DNA of 64,000 nt from Monilinia fructicola (GCA_008692225.1 VICG01000001.1:1600501-1664500); one strand, 5' to 3'; numbered from the stretch's first letter, positions 12,033 through 25,800 are shown. Made by a program: numbers and translations. Notes: generated from the sequence alone by a model not told the origin.

Positions 12033-13541
12033 AAATCAGGAGAGTGATGCTGTCTTTGGTTAATGGGTTAGGGGTTTATGGGTCTAGTCTTTTGGGGATC
12101 GATTGGTCGGGCGTGATTTCTTGTTGTGTGATGCGCATGTACAGATAGCGTACACATATCCTGTACAATGTTTTCCCAGCTATTTTTCTCTCGCACATCA
12201 TAGATGTTGCAGATATTGCAGATGTTACCGATGGAGATGCGGTGGAAGTAGTTAATATGGATGGAAGATGGATTGGTTGACACATTACATAGAAGCGTTG
12301 TTGTTTCATTTCACCTTACTTGTTTTCTTCTCTTTTTCAGCGACTTATATCATTTTTGCTGGCCCCTGCTTTTACTTTTTTCTTATCTTGGCCTTCGACG
12401 TACCTACATACCTTCTTGTTTTTACTTTTACTTTTACTGTAAAATCCTTATACCTATCTACTGTTTATTTTTTTTCCCTTTTGTTTGCTTCTCATCTTTG
12501 GGTGTTTGGTTGTTTCTGCAATTCGATATAAGTAAGCTTTGATACCAATATTCGTGTATGGCGAGATGCAATGAGAGGGGAGGGGAGAGGATGGGAGGAA
12601 AAGGGAGCAGAAAAAGAGAAGAAGGGGGAACCAAAGAAAATAGTAAAATTGCAGAGATGACGGTAAATAGACGAGGACAGGAGAGAAGCCAGCGGCAGGA
12701 GAGAGAAAGATCAGCGGTGCTGCATGATAAGCGAAGCAAAGAAGAAATATAATAAAATCTTCTCCTTTCCTTGTGTATATATACATGTATGTATGTATGT
12801 ATGTATGTATGTGTCTATCTATGTGTCTATATATATAAATTACAAGATTTTTCCAAAACAAACCTCCCCCCCCCCTCACCCCACAAATATGATTCTCACA
12901 CAGTTTATATATCTAATTACTACCCATATACAGATAAACAGAGTCAGCGAGTCTGTAGAAACCCCCGTCTCGACCACGCCAAGAGTGAGTAGCTCGAGGG
13001 ATCAGTAGCAGACATGTGTGATTTGAGCATCTCGATTCGCGAGTGTCTTTGCATATGGAGAGAGTATGGCATCTGGATTTGTCGAATGCACCATGCGTGG
13101 AGATGGATGGCTGTGGTGGATTTCTGAGGTAATTAGTTTGCCCTGGATGATTTGAAGACCCTACGTGCCTAGTACTTGGACGTGTCATTACCGTTCCGTG
13201 TATTTCAGCACAGGTTTCACCATGAATCCATTTGGATATGCATACACCATCCCACAAACAGAAGTAAAAAGGTACTTTTGTCATTAAAGTTCTTCATATC
13301 ACTTTCTTGAGTAAGGGTTCCACTCATATTGCCAGCTTATCTATGTATGCAGTGACCGAGACAGCTCAAGTCAGCAATTAAATGCAGGAGACCTAATTCT
13401 TACATTTAATGAACGCCAATCACCATAGGTAATCTCTCAATTCCTGGTATCTGACCCAAATTCCCATCCCATCCCAGCCCAGCCCAACCACGCTAATATT
13501 GAAAGCCCAGAATTATGTACCAAACGCCTCATTATTCTGTT
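12033..13541. other. convergent intergenic with simple repeats
   Basis: This lies between the 3' ends of the kinase and the RING gene. It holds a pyrimidine-rich part (12300-12520), a purine-rich part (12560-12720) and a TGTA array. Open frames here translate simple sequence, and no gene is supported. Confidence 0.55.
12784..12812. repeat. ATGT microsatellite
   Basis: About seven ATGT units, followed by imperfect TCTATG and TATA units to about 12838. Confidence 0.85.
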
Positions 13542-15933
13542 CTATCTTGTCTCTCTTGGATGATGTCTCTGCAAGCGGCCGGCCCTGCTAGATACGGGTA
13601 CGATACGAGGTGGTGGGGAACCTCGAGGAGTTCTTGCTCTGTGAAAGCCACGCGGTGGTATAATGCGATGATGATTATTTCTAGTATCACTATTACCGTG
13701 TGACGGAACCTGATGATGGTATTGAGCTCGGCGACGACTCCTAGAGGCTGCCTCGACTCGAATAGGGTTGCGGGTCTCATCCCCCCATGCATCTAGACCT
13801 GGATTGTGAGCGTTCCTGACAGAATTTTGATGTTCCGCAAACAACATGCTTATTCTCGAGTCATACTGTTGAACGTAGGGGTTTTGTCTCGGTTGTCGAC
13901 GTGGAGGGGGGCGTATGGAGGTGTCTGATGAGTCATCATCTACCTCAGCCATTTCGTTGGCAACACCAAGACTCTCATAAGTACTATTCACGCTCACACT
14001 CCGACTGGAACGTGGTAGACCAGGAGAACTCATTTCAGTGTCGCCATCTCGATCCATATTGGTTGATTGGCCTCCATCAGTGTCATAATCATAAGAGTTC
14101 TCGTGCTCACTATTGAAATCGACTGATTCGCCGTATCTCTCTCTACTGTAATCGATAGGTGTGGCATCTCCATCCATGCTTGAAGGATAATCATCGAGAG
14201 TTTGTTGGTAGTTTCCAGTTTCATAACGTCGTGTTTCCGAATATCCTTCTCTATCATCATCATCCTCAGCATCTGAATTTGGGTTGCCAATCGTCTCAGA
14301 ATCGCTCTCATCTATGGCTCTTTCATCTTCAGTTGTAGCATAGCCACTGTAATGATCATGAGCAAGTCCCTCGTCGTCATCGTCTTCCCCTTCGTCTAAA
14401 GGACTCCAACCACCTGATGCCCTCAATCTCATCCGCGTCTCAAGAGAATCATCATCGCCAAACTCCGAGCCATTTGCACTACTACCATTGTCATCCTCTG
14501 TATTTAAGGCCGATATGGAGGGGGTGTTGGAGGTCCGAGTCCAGCCAGGTCGTGGTCGGCGACGACTTGTAACAGCACCACCTTCATCCTCCTCAGATTC
14601 ATCATCACCGTCTTCCTCTTCATCTTCCTCATCCTCTTCATCTTCCTCACACTCCTCATTCTCATCTTCATTCTCAATCTCATCATCCTCATCATCTGAT
14701 ATGATTGTGACCACTCTCTGATTTACCCGACGTGGTGCGGCAACAGGTTCGCTGTCATCGTCGTCTGCTACAACAAAATCTTCGAGCGAACCTGCATCTT
14801 CATCTTCACTATTTTCCTGATAGCTAGTGTTCTCCGAGTCATCCGTCGCATCATCATGATTATAACCATGGTTATGAGTGTGATAATGGCGAAGAAACTG
14901 GTGGTGTGGACCGCCCATGAAAGGCCCCCCCGGATGATATTCGAAACCGTTGATATCACCGGCTCCCATTTGCATTTGAACCTCAAGCTCCTCCTGTAGA
15001 TCATCATCGTAACCAACGTCAAGATCCGAAATATCATCATCGCTCATGTCACTAAAGCCATAGACATCATCAAACTCAGCACCGCAGCTTTCACACGTTG
15101 GACCGCCTTCATGTTCATGCCCGCAGGAAGGACATCGCATGATCCCATCTGCTTCATCGCGCCATAATTCTCCATGGTGAAGTGGAAATGTTCCTTTGAA
15201 CAATCCTTCGGGGGTATTCTTATCGTCTTCTACCGCCTGAGTTTCTTCGGCATGTTTCTGCTTGTGTTGTTCTACCGTCTCATCATGTGGCATGATTTGT
15301 CCTCTGTTCATAAATATTTCGACCATGTGTTTAACCTGGGAATAATCAGTAGGTGTAATTTTCCTATATGACGTTCCCAGGGCTTTCTTACCAGAAAGGC
15401 TGGGGCTGGTATTTGCTTCACCGCAGTGCGACATTCTGGGCATGTCTTCTTTCTCCTATTGGGAACAAACCATTGGCACAAACACTATATTCAGGTTAGC
15501 CCTATCCACATGCCCAGATCCTCGAAATGTACGGACAGAGTAACAGTAGGTATGACCGCACTGCAAGGTCCATGGTTCATAAAGTAATTGGTCGCAGATA
15601 GAGCACGTCAAAGATCTTCTCATGCCTAACAAGTCTTCTCTAAATCTCTTAGCAAGCTGAGAAAGAAAAGGATTAGCATGTGCTACCAAAAAAGAACGCG
15701 CTTTTCAGACGAACCTGTGCATCCCCTTCACCTAGCTCTTTCTTCTCGCGTTTTATGCCACGTTCGACTTTTATAGCATTTTCGACTTTTATATCAGTTT
15801 CGTCTTTTAAACCAATCTCACCCCTTGTACCAGTGTCGAATTTTGTGGCAGAATTTCTGACGGTATTTTCGGATATACGAGAGCCATGATTCGACATACG
15901 AGTAGAGGCGAGGGCGGGGGAAGAAGAATTCAT
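13542..15933 (-). CDS. RING-finger E3 ubiquitin ligase, Psh1-like, very acidic
   Basis: Four exons on the minus strand: 15715-15933, 15537-15656, 15392-15484 and 13542-15335, giving 741 aa. All phases are zero. Two donors are unusual (GTTCGT, GTCCGT). The C3HC4 RING spans about 91-131: CSIC, CGHTYC, SC and CPEC (C91, C94, C106, H108, C111, C114, C128, C131). A second small zinc site follows, CPSCGHEHEG with CESCGAEF. Psh1 of yeast has the same order (RING, then a C4 knuckle, then an acidic region) and ubiquitinates mislocalised centromeric histone H3. The middle of this protein has long Asp/Glu runs suited to histone contact, and the C-terminus is Arg-rich. The RING architecture is seen directly; the histone target is inferred. 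Confidence 0.85.
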
Positions 15934-17430
15934 GGTGATTTCGGTACGGACAGTATTTCAGAGAACAGGCTGGGGTAGCGTTCAATGGAAAATGGGCAAT
16001 CAAGCCGGCAACGAAATAAGTTTAGATTTGATTTGGCTTTGAATTCTTGATAAGGAGCACCTTATCGTCAATAGAGCTCGACAGTGCCTTCTAGATGAGG
16101 CGGCGGACGGTAATGTAGAATTCAATGCCGGGTCGTTAAAGTTGTTGATGCTCACAAAATGTAAATGTACGCAGCCCGCAAAGATGGATATCCTTAGCCT
16201 TAGCCTTAGCCTCGATAAAACGGGGTAATCCAGTCACGTGTCGCGGGCGGAAAATAAAACAATGGGTCCATATTTTTCTATCTGTTCTACAGTAGCTTCG
16301 GCACTAGCGATGTCATCATTGGTAGATCAATATTCTGGATGTTGTCTACTCCTTACAGAGGAGGTAGATTGGTATGAAAAGGCGCATTTTTCGAATTTAT
16401 GATGAATTACATAATTCATGATAATCTACCTGCCTCGGTAGGTATGTCTGAGAATTCATATTTCATTGTTAGAGTGATCAACAAACTAAAGCTCGACTGT
16501 CTACCAATGTGTCTACCCAATACCTTCCCTAAGCCTGGTATTCAGCATACGAGTGCTCATACTCGAGTATATCAGTTGGTAAGTCTTTCCATCTAAATGG
16601 TACAAGTGCTTGTACATCGTTTGAATCTATCACTTCCTCTTCCACAAAATGTGCTCTCTGTATCTAGAGGCTCAGAAATGGCGGTATACGGGTAATCATG
16701 TAAGTCTCAACTCAATCCAAGCAATATTCCTCGACAACATGATATATCAATCAATTCCCCGGTCCACCCCTCGAGGCCTATTTCGTTCTATACTTCACAC
16801 TCCAGCCTCCCCCCTAATACCACCCCTCTAGTGGGACCTAGACCATTCCATACTTTATACTTCCCCACACTCCACATACTTTCCCGCACAAATCACTGAA
16901 GTAACACATTGTGAAATACCGCTACCGCGCAAATGCCCGATACTTATATAACCCCTCATCAAATCAGCCCAAGTATAGATGTCGCATTGACTCTAGTTCT
17001 TCTATTCGTGGAATGAGTAATATACGTGGCACCTATCCGACCATATGAATAGCCAGCCGACCAACCGAATGATATGGTTCCCTCAAATTTCCTACTACTC
17101 GTTTAAAATCGCGCGAACTTTATACGCTCTTTGCAAAAACAAGCATCTGCAGCATCAAGTCAAAATTCAGGTTAAAAACATCAAGCTTGGTAAATGTTTG
17201 AAGATAATATTGTACTAAGGATTAAAGTCCAAAATGGTGAGTCAGAGATCGTAGAACAGGCAATACATAAGAAAAATCTAGTCTGAGATTCTGTAGCGAC
17301 CATCCATGCTATCTCTCAATCCAAGAGAAATACTTGAAATCCAAAAGTGGAAGCGCCAATGAGGGAATACAAACAAAAGAAATTCGTATAAAAAGTCGTT
17401 AGTAGTCTAGCCATCACTTGCTCCAAACAC
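15934..17430. other. intergenic 1.5 kb
   Basis: It contains the promoter of the RING gene, including a TCACGTG bHLH-type box near 16235 and a short CTTAGC repeat near 16193, plus one TACTCGAGTA palindrome at 16560-16569. No gene is supported. Confidence 0.5.
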
Positions 17431-18686
17431 TCATTCGATCCGGACCTTCTTATTTGGATTCGCAGCATCCGCGCAGACTTCACCCAGCTCTCCCATCTTG
17501 ACTAGAGATTCGTCGACAATTTCTTTGTTGAGATGGGTGAGTTGGTTAATTTCAAAGTCGAGGAAGGTCTTGATGGCTTTGGCGTTGATTGCACCAGCTT
17601 TCATGGAATCGCGAATTTCCTTGAGCATAGTTCTAATGCGTGCCTCTGCATTCTCCAATTGGTATTCGACTGTTTGTCCATAAAGATCAGAAAGGTTGGA
17701 GACTGGTCGAACGGTGGTGAGGACGGTGTCGTCGCGGATACGTGGAGACCGTGGACGGAAGGAAGTGACCATAGTAATTCTCTCTTGTCCACCAAAAGCT
17801 CGCAGAGCTTGGTGGTCAATATAGCGACCTTGCAAAACTACAGCGCAGCCCTAGACAATGTTAATAAAACATAATTGTACGGGTGTAATGGACTAATCTT
17901 ACCTTTGATGGGCCGCGGACTTTCTTGATATCACCATATCCAGTTCTCAACGCCGTTTCGCCACCTACCATCCCAGTTGTGTCGCTCATCATGAGAACAC
18001 AAACGAAGGGATAACTGTCCCTGTGCCAGCCGACGATAGCCTTTTCATCATCCTCGCTAATTAAAGCACTGTTATCATGCTCACGTCTACTTCCTGGGAC
18101 AGATAAGTTTATATGACCAATTTCGTAATCCATAACTGGGACCAGATCAATACCGGCAATTTTGGAGATGATTGCGAGAGTTTCGGGGTGCTTCCAAGCC
18201 TCATAGATAAATTTGCCATGACTGTGACAAAAAGTCATGTTATTCCAATGATCAATGTCAATAATAGGCTAGCTCGTTTGAAACTTACTCAGGAGCGTAC
18301 CCACGGAGCTGTTTGGGAGCAATATCTGAAGTGTAGCTGTACTTCTCTTGAACTTCCTTGTCGAAGATCTCTTCTCTCATAGTATTGACGGCCTCCTCGC
18401 TAAAAAGACGAAACGGCTCGGAGACAGCAATGGCAGAGACGCCACTCGTTGCAGAGTACCCAATGTCTTCCATGGTATGGATATAGCTAGGCTCTTCGTA
18501 CTGAAGATGACTCTCGGGTTGGAACAGCTTTCCGACAGCTTGTGTACTGTGCTCAGAAGCCAAATACTTGGCAAAGGATCGTTTGAGACTTTCTTGAGTC
18601 GCTCTGGAAGAAGCATAGTTTGCCATCTTAGGAAATAAGTTTGGCTCAGGGGTTCCTGGTTGGTAGCTCACGTTGAGTGTAGCCAT
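17431..18686 (-). CDS. 2OG-Fe(II) oxygenase superfamily protein
   Basis: Three exons on the minus strand: 18289-18686, 17903-18221 and 17431-17850, giving 378 aa with consistent phases. The central part has GWHRDSYPF (H199, D201), an HxD metal motif inside a jelly-roll fold. A later IDHQALRAFGG block (H252) is followed by ERITMVTSFRPR, which fits the distal His and the oxoglutarate-binding Arg. The C-terminal 100 residues look helical (FLDFEINQLTHLNKEI). No signal peptide is seen. This fits an uncharacterised fungal Fe(II)/2-oxoglutarate dioxygenase. The substrate is unknown, and no biosynthetic partner lies beside it. An upstream intergenic gap of 2.8 kb isolates it. Confidence 0.8.
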
Positions 18687-21484
18687 GTTTATTGTGGTGA
18701 TCTTTGGCTTTCGGGGAGAGGTTCAAGAAGTTGGAATGTTTAATATAATATTGCTGTCGAGATTTCTTTTTTGGGGGCGTTGATCTACCGAGGTCGTGTG
18801 GCACCTTAGCGTGTAAGTATGAGATTGAGAGGATGAAGGACTAGTGGTTGGTTCTTCAATGCTACTGACTGTCAGACAAATATATATAAACGGCATAAAG
18901 AAGGGGTTATCGAAAGACTTGAAGGGACTATAGCCCGCAACTAAAGAGAATGCCCCCGAATAAGGTTTAGGGGAAGCGATTGTGGTAAATTTGAGCGGAT
19001 TTTGATGCATTGCCAGCTCGGTTATCACATCTTAAACTCGAGACTCAACCCACACAGGGTTTTGGGAGTTGTCTGAAACTGATCCCTTCCCTGTCTGGGG
19101 TTGATGACCAATCTCAATAGATGGGGAGGGAAAGTTGGTTCAATAAAGACCACTCGCGCATGACAGACAACAAATTAGAAGCATAGTAAAGAATGCGGAT
19201 ATACTAACGAGGTCAATGTAACTGAAATGTTACTGATAACTAATTTGCTGATTAAGTTGATGGCAATGTTGTAGCACAAGGGAAGAGTTTGTGTATGATA
19301 AAATAGTGCGATGGCTATTGCAAATGCCAATTGAAGGAGGAATGTTCTTTTATATCTATAAGCATCGTTTCAATGCCTCACAAATGAAGCCCAATTCACT
19401 TCTCGTGTGGTAATTTCTCGGTGCGACAGTTGTCGCCCAACCATCACCATCACTACTATCAATCATCTGTTACTTTTCTTGCACGTCCTCAATGCTTCGA
19501 TCCTTGTCGCTCTTTCTCTGCTCCTCCACACCTTTTTTGGCAGAGGATTTTCCGTTCCCAGGTTGCTTTGAGTGTGGAATGCGGAGATAGTTCCACGATA
19601 TCTTTGGGTGTAATCGTCACTCCAGAATACTCCTTATCGTCGATAAATATCCGAACTGGCATATCGACGCGCCCAGGTCTAGCCCAAATAGCAAGATTGA
19701 TATCTCCTCCCAAGACAACTCAATAATGCCTCTGCGTCAAGGGGGCACGAATGCAGAGTAGTGTAACTATGATGCATTTGCATGGAAACTGTTTCTGCAA
19801 ATGGATAGTGGAAACAACGCGAATGATAAACAGGCACAAGATAACGTAGTAATCGAGTCCTAGCCTGGGTATAATATCCAATCGGTGTACTCCCTCAGCA
19901 TTGAAATCAGCCAGAGGAACGAGGGAATCGTATGCTAGTTCCATACTCGAGCGTCATCAGCTGCTTGGTCTCGCATTTGACAAGATAGTTGGAGTACAAA
20001 TTACCGAAGTTCAAAATGCGGCCACCAATTATGGAGACACGTAGAATCAAAAGTGGAGGAATTTCGATTGGTGTGGAGGGCTAATGCATCACAAGTTGAT
20101 CAGACCGACTGGAAATGATGACCCGAAATGGAACACAAAACGCTTATTAGCACTATCGGCTATGTTTGGCATGCCTCGCTTGATGCATTAAGCAATCTAT
20201 CAAAAATGGTTCGGAACACCTGACCAAAGGCAAGAACAACAGCAACCACAGGAACAAGAGCAAAAAGAATGAGACGCAATAAAAGTCGTAATTGGTTTAT
20301 AGCAATGAAGAGTCTTAAAGAATAGATCGCAATGGAAGGAGTAAAATCTACCTCTATCGTTTTGTTGTTCCAAAACTAATTTCTCATAGAAACAGATAGT
20401 GGACGCAACCATAATGAGCTCCGTATCTACCGTTGGCAGTCGTTTCAAGACTGTTCAACTTTCAAGCAGAGATAACGCCCTGTGATCGACATTTTCCCTT
20501 GAGAATATATGATACAGGCCCGATAACAATATTGGCAACAAGAGGATGTTGGTGAAGGACTGGTTGGTGCTTTGGAAGGGAGTCCCCGGTAATATACCGT
20601 CTATTATAAGTCGAAGTAGATTGACCGTATTAATGGAACTGTCAATCTGACGCGTAGGGAGTCAACGGCTGATCAAAGGTATATCCATTTTCACTGATGT
20701 CGATGATAATCATGATGGTGATGGTGATGATGATGGTGATGGCGATTGCGATTATCTTTTATTTGTTTGTTGCATTGTGGGCTTTCGTGTCGACGATGCT
20801 CAATAGCATACTCATAAATTATATGCATAGTTCCACGTTGGTTAATATTATATTATCGCGGACTTGAATATATTGAAATGGATGTGTAGGAAAGGTTGTA
20901 AGAATAACCGTCGGAGAGATCGGAGGATGGAAGTTGTGTTTCTTGTGTTGCCTCGCTAAAGAAATTTACGTGAGGCACGAGGGGAGAAGAGAGGGGTAAG
21001 AACAAGCACAGCAGGCAGGGCGATAAGAGATAAGAAGAAAAAGAAACGTATGCCAAGACGAAATTTCGGTTGATTTTCCATCGGCATCGGCATCGGCATC
21101 GGCATCGGCATGAGATCAGATGAGATCAGATGAGATCAGATGAGAATCATGAGATGGGATACTGTACAGTAGTATGGAATTTCCTGAATTTTGAAGTTCT
21201 CTAATACTACAGTCCTGCACAAAGCTTTGACTTTCTCTTCTTGATTACTAGACTTACCGTGACTACCTTCCTGCTGCAGGCCTGGGTGTAGTTCTACTTT
21301 TATTATTACTCCAGCTTCATTATTGTTTACCTAACCTTGGAACCTTAGAACCTTGCATACCTAATACAGTACTCCGTAGCTATCCTTATCAAAACGAAGA
21401 AAAAAAAGAAACGAGTGTGGCCTCAACCACCAACATTTACACATCTTCATTATCATAAGAATTGCACTACTGCAAGTCTACACT
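18687..21484. other. intergenic 2.8 kb with unassigned open frames
   Basis: Minus-strand open frames at 19489-19713, 19720-19944 and 20200-20448 have protein-like composition. I could not join them into a consistent spliced gene or recognise a domain. They could be a gene relic. Simple repeats lie at 20705-20750 (GATGGT) and 21079-21144. One TACTCCGTA word lies at 21370-21378, just before COX23. Confidence 0.45.
21079..21144. repeat. CATCGG array followed by TGAGATCAGA array
   Basis: About five CATCGG hexamers (21079-21111) are followed at once by about three decamers TGAGATCAGA (21111-21144). They lie about 340 bp upstream of the COX23 start. Confidence 0.9.
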
Positions 21485-22100
21485 ATGTCGTCAGATAAGT
21501 CTACAGATAGTCCATGGAATAAAGAGACGAGTCAGAAATTTGAAAGGTATTGATTGATCGATAACTTGGCATTCATTTCCTTGCATTCATTTCATACATA
21601 CATCTCAAAGGGGGCGAAAAAAGTCTATCACAAGATACTGATTCTTCCTCTCAAGCAAACGTCCTGGAGAATACTTTGATCCTTGTCAAGAAGCTGCTAC
21701 GAGAAGTTTGAAATGCTTGGCTCGAAACGGAGGCGATAGAGATATGTGTACAGACTATTTTCAGTAAGCCTTCCCCCAGTATTTCGCACGAAAGGAGGTG
21801 GAAGTACCGGGAGTAGCTCAACTGTGTGTGGATCTTTCTATCCAATGAACCATGCGCGCGAGCTATACCTTGTCTTATGAGGGTACCATATCATTCTGGT
21901 CTTTGAACATGACATGTTGTATGTAGACTATACTGATGATTTGTAGAGCATATCGAGACTGTAAGAAGCAATGGGTATGTATCAAGTTCTTCTCGCTAGG
22001 GGGGAGGGGTTCATTCAATCGTTTGCTGATGTGATCTTGGTTCTGATTCTAGATTGAGCAACGAAAGGAAGAAAAGAAGAAAGGAGGGTGGTTTTCATGA
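21485..22100 (+). CDS. COX23: Cox23, twin CX9C mitochondrial protein
   Basis: Four short exons: 21485-21546, 21656-21763, 21947-21974 and 22053-22100, giving 81 aa. The exons were assembled by splice sites and phase. The protein has the two CX9C motifs of a CHCH hairpin: one Cys pair around QEAATRSLK and one around TDYFQAYRD. RPGEYFDPC before the first motif is typical of Cox23. It ends KKKGGWFS. Cox23 acts in the intermembrane space in cytochrome c oxidase assembly, with a role in copper delivery alongside Cox17, and is oxidised and trapped by Mia40. The third exon is only 28 nt. All splice sites are GT-AG and the Cys spacing is exact, so the model is firm. Confidence 0.93.
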
Positions 22101-22814
22101 GGGAACTTTCATTGCATTCAGATTATATTTGATATGTGATATCTCCGTTAATGAGAACGGGATTATGGATAAGGGATGAGCATGGGCATGGGCATTAAGG
22201 AAGGGAAATTTCCACTCGCAGTGTATGTATCTTCAGAGATAAAAGGGGGCGCTCAACTCGTTTAATCTTGTCAAGGTCGTGGTGGTGCACTTCGTACTTG
22301 CAATGACTGGAGGTATAAAAGCACATGTTGCCTACCTGGTAGGGACCTACCTACCTAGGTAGGTACTTAGATACATATATTCATCACTCTCGGATTCCAA
22401 CACTGCCCATATGGCATACAATATCTACCTGAGAATAGGCAATCAGCATCATTTTATTTAAATTGGCAGGATCAATCGTACAAAACAACACAATAAAAGT
22501 ATATTTTCCACTCATTGTGTACAAACCTCTGATGATTACGATGTTTTACGATGGCTTTATCAAAGTGCTTTGTGGAATACACTACTTTAGGAACTGGACG
22601 TTCTTTCTCGCTAGCGAAAATTCAATGATGCACCACCAAAAAAATTATTCATCAACGTTGACTGATCTGTACAAGATTGTTTCCAGACCTGCATCCTAGA
22701 ACAAGCCACGAGAACCTGCATGCTTCTACTTCATCAACTGCACATATTTGGAAGACACTTTAGAAGCTATCAACTTTACAAATATCTCTCTTGGGCTATA
22801 ACATTTGAGATATT
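22101..22814. other. intergenic between COX23 and NAA25
   Basis: The 714 bp include a cluster of CCTACC/GGTAGG words near 22330-22370 with one ACCTAGGT palindrome (22353-22360). The NAA25 promoter is the 3' half. No gene is supported. Confidence 0.5.
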
Positions 22815-25800
22815 ATGGCTGACAAGCTTCTGAGTGATCGTCAAGACGTCCCCATTTGGAGTGCTATCGAGGCCGGCAATCTCAAGCAAGCGCTGAAGTT
22901 GGTCGATAAGAAGCTGGCCAAAAAGCGGACATCTCATTTAGAGGTATGTGTTGATGATGAGAAATACTTCAGATCAAGATCTTGCCCCTCGTTCACGTGA
23001 CTCATCAATTCCTCTCTTGCAAGTATAACTAAGCAATCTTCCAGGCCTTGAAAATTTATATTAGATCACGATCATCTGTTCAATCGGAAAGGGATGCTGT
23101 ACTCGCCCATCTCGAGGACTTGGTCGCTAAGAAAGCCATTATCACGGATCAGGAAGACATTGATCTGTATGACGATGCTTTGGTAAATGCCATTCCAGAA
23201 GCTGGATCAATTTGGGCAAGGACAATTGGAGAGTTACGATGGCAGAGTGTCAAAGCATATCCCAAGCAGGAAGATTCCGGATTGAAGTCATTCAAGGCCT
23301 GTTTGTCGGAGCGTGATTGGGAGCATGCACAACAGGTATTTCAAGCTATCACTTTCTTTGCTAGGATAATGCTAATAAATGCCCTCTAGATTGCCAGTAG
23401 TCTTGAGAAGACATTCCCAAATAAACACCAATACGTTTTCTGGAATATATCTTCCTTGTTCATAAGATCTGTGAGTAATCGTAGCTGAGAAACAGACTCT
23501 AAAGCACCGTTGCTTACTTGTTGTCAGATGTCGGGCGATCTACCTATCGAAAAAAGAACGTTATGGGGACGTTTAGCTTTTGGGCAGATTAGTAAACTTG
23601 CCACTGCTACTATACAAGCAGATGTATGTTATTACCTCTCACCAATCTTTTCTGATTTTAACCATATCAATGATTCCAGAAGTCAAAATCTCTCCCTACT
23701 CGCGCCATACATACACCACAGGAGCTGTTACTTCTACAGCGAATTACTGCTGCACATGGAAAATTAGAAGATCAGTTAAAATACCTAAAACGAGCCTTCT
23801 CTTGGCCCAGAGTCAATAGTTGCTAAAGGGGATTGGGAATTATGGAGAAACAAATTACAGCTCATGGAAGCATCTGAGCACTGGCAGCAACTTTTCGAGA
23901 CAACTGGGGATCTACTCAAACGAGCGCGTACGAAGGATGAACGCGGCGAGATAGTCGAGGCCAGAATGGCTGACTGGGCCGTATGGCAAGCGTATCTACG
24001 TTCTGCTCTTGCTTTGCAAACCTCCTCGTAAGTACTGTGATTTCAACAAGTGGGACAAGTGCTTACAAAATCAGAACCCTTGATAGTGTCTCAACTGAAG
24101 TTGCAGCTCATCTGAACCCCGCTTCTGGGATTGACAAAACTTGGAAACGAAATGCATCTTTAGCCTGGCTCGAGTTTACCTTTAAGAACTCTTCTACTCC
24201 ATTTGCTACCGATCCTTCAGAATCAGATCTGGAAAAATACCCTCGAGTAACTGCGATAATCAAATACTTGCAGGGGTTTGGCGATGCTACTACAGCCTAC
24301 AGCGATCTTAGACCTTACGTGGAGCTATTGCAAACCGATGAACGGAGTAAATTGCTCGAGATTCTTAGAAGTGGACTTCAGTTTGGTAAGGCAGGAAAGA
24401 CAAATGATTTAGAAGCTGAACTCAAGACCTTGTCAATTTCTAAAAACGAAGTAAGCCACAACCTAACCCTTCCCCTGGCTCTTCCTCTCCTGACTCTCGG
24501 TATAGTTTGAGAATGCAAATGATATAACAAGATGCGTTAATCTTCACAAATTGACCTATCTTATCATCAGCAGTATCGCTGAACATGAACGTCGGTCAAG
24601 TCCACTACGCAAAGCTGGCGAGCTATTGTTTACCTGCACATACTGCTCTAGTAGTTGCGAAGTATACTGTGGTGTTTGCCTCGAGAAAGTCTCCAAAGAT
24701 TCTATTGCGGCTTACACATCTGCAATTGATGACAATGGCAAAATCTCCAAGTCCCTTCTCCCAACTGATAGACATCCTGCCGATGATTTCTGCACATTAG
24801 CAGCCATGTGCTTAATGAAACTCTCTACTTCAGGCTCCAATGATACTGATGGATCTCTAAAGAGCAAGCAGGTTGCGTATGCTCTTCAAGCAGCAGTCTT
24901 CCTTGAATATGGCTGGTCACGATCTAAATCAAACTCCGACTTTTCCCTCTTGCTGGTCAGACTATACTCTTCCCTCGGCTGCGGTCAACAAGCGATGAAA
25001 GCATACCTGCACCTAAGTTTGAAAGCAGATACAGCTCGATACTTTGGGATACAGTCTACTTGATAGAATTTCATCACTGCATCCCCATGCATTCCTTTCT
25101 GCCCCTGACGGCTCGTCTGAGAATCTCAGTCCAGTGGATCATCTCAAGAACCAGAGAAAGATGTACAGAAGTTGCCGTTACCAAGTTGCCAATAACACCT
25201 GGAAAGCGTTTGAGCATGGAAGTTACAACACGATATTCCAGTTCCAGGAATTTTCTGACATCATTTCCCACACAATATCCGCAGTATCTTCAGCCGTTGA
25301 AACCACAAAGATCTCGCGATTCTTAAAGCAGAATGCGCCATCTGACGTGTTTGAAATCCTTCGTAAGCTTTCCACTTTCACCGTATACACTCGACATTAA
25401 TCTAACATATAACCAGCCAAAAATCCAGAGATGCTAGAAAAATTCTCGGATTCTAATGACTATACTTCATTTCCAGATTACGAGTCAACATTAGGACTAG
25501 GACTTGAGAAGCTGACCCGATTTGCACCTGGCCCATCTGTAAGTCTCCACGTCAAAGCTACACCTTCAGTCCACTAATTTTATACAGAGCAACCGAAGTC
25601 GTGGAAACTTGCTCGCCGAGAAACTAATCACATTGATAACTTTCGATTCCACACAACCGCTCCACCTCACCTCTTTCCGAGAAACTCTCCTTCGCATATC
25701 AACCGAACTCCAAAAACAAGTCGATTTGATAAAGGCCAGCCCAGAAGGAGCTTTCTTGACACGCTCCGAAACCTCAGTACTAACAGCATACATCAACCTC

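Noticed and set aside
14488..14721. plus-strand poly-Ser frame
   Set aside because: It is the antisense of the acidic Asp/Glu run in the RING gene.
19489..19944. two minus-strand frames as one spliced gene
   Set aside because: No splice pair joins them in phase and no domain is seen; kept only as possible relic.
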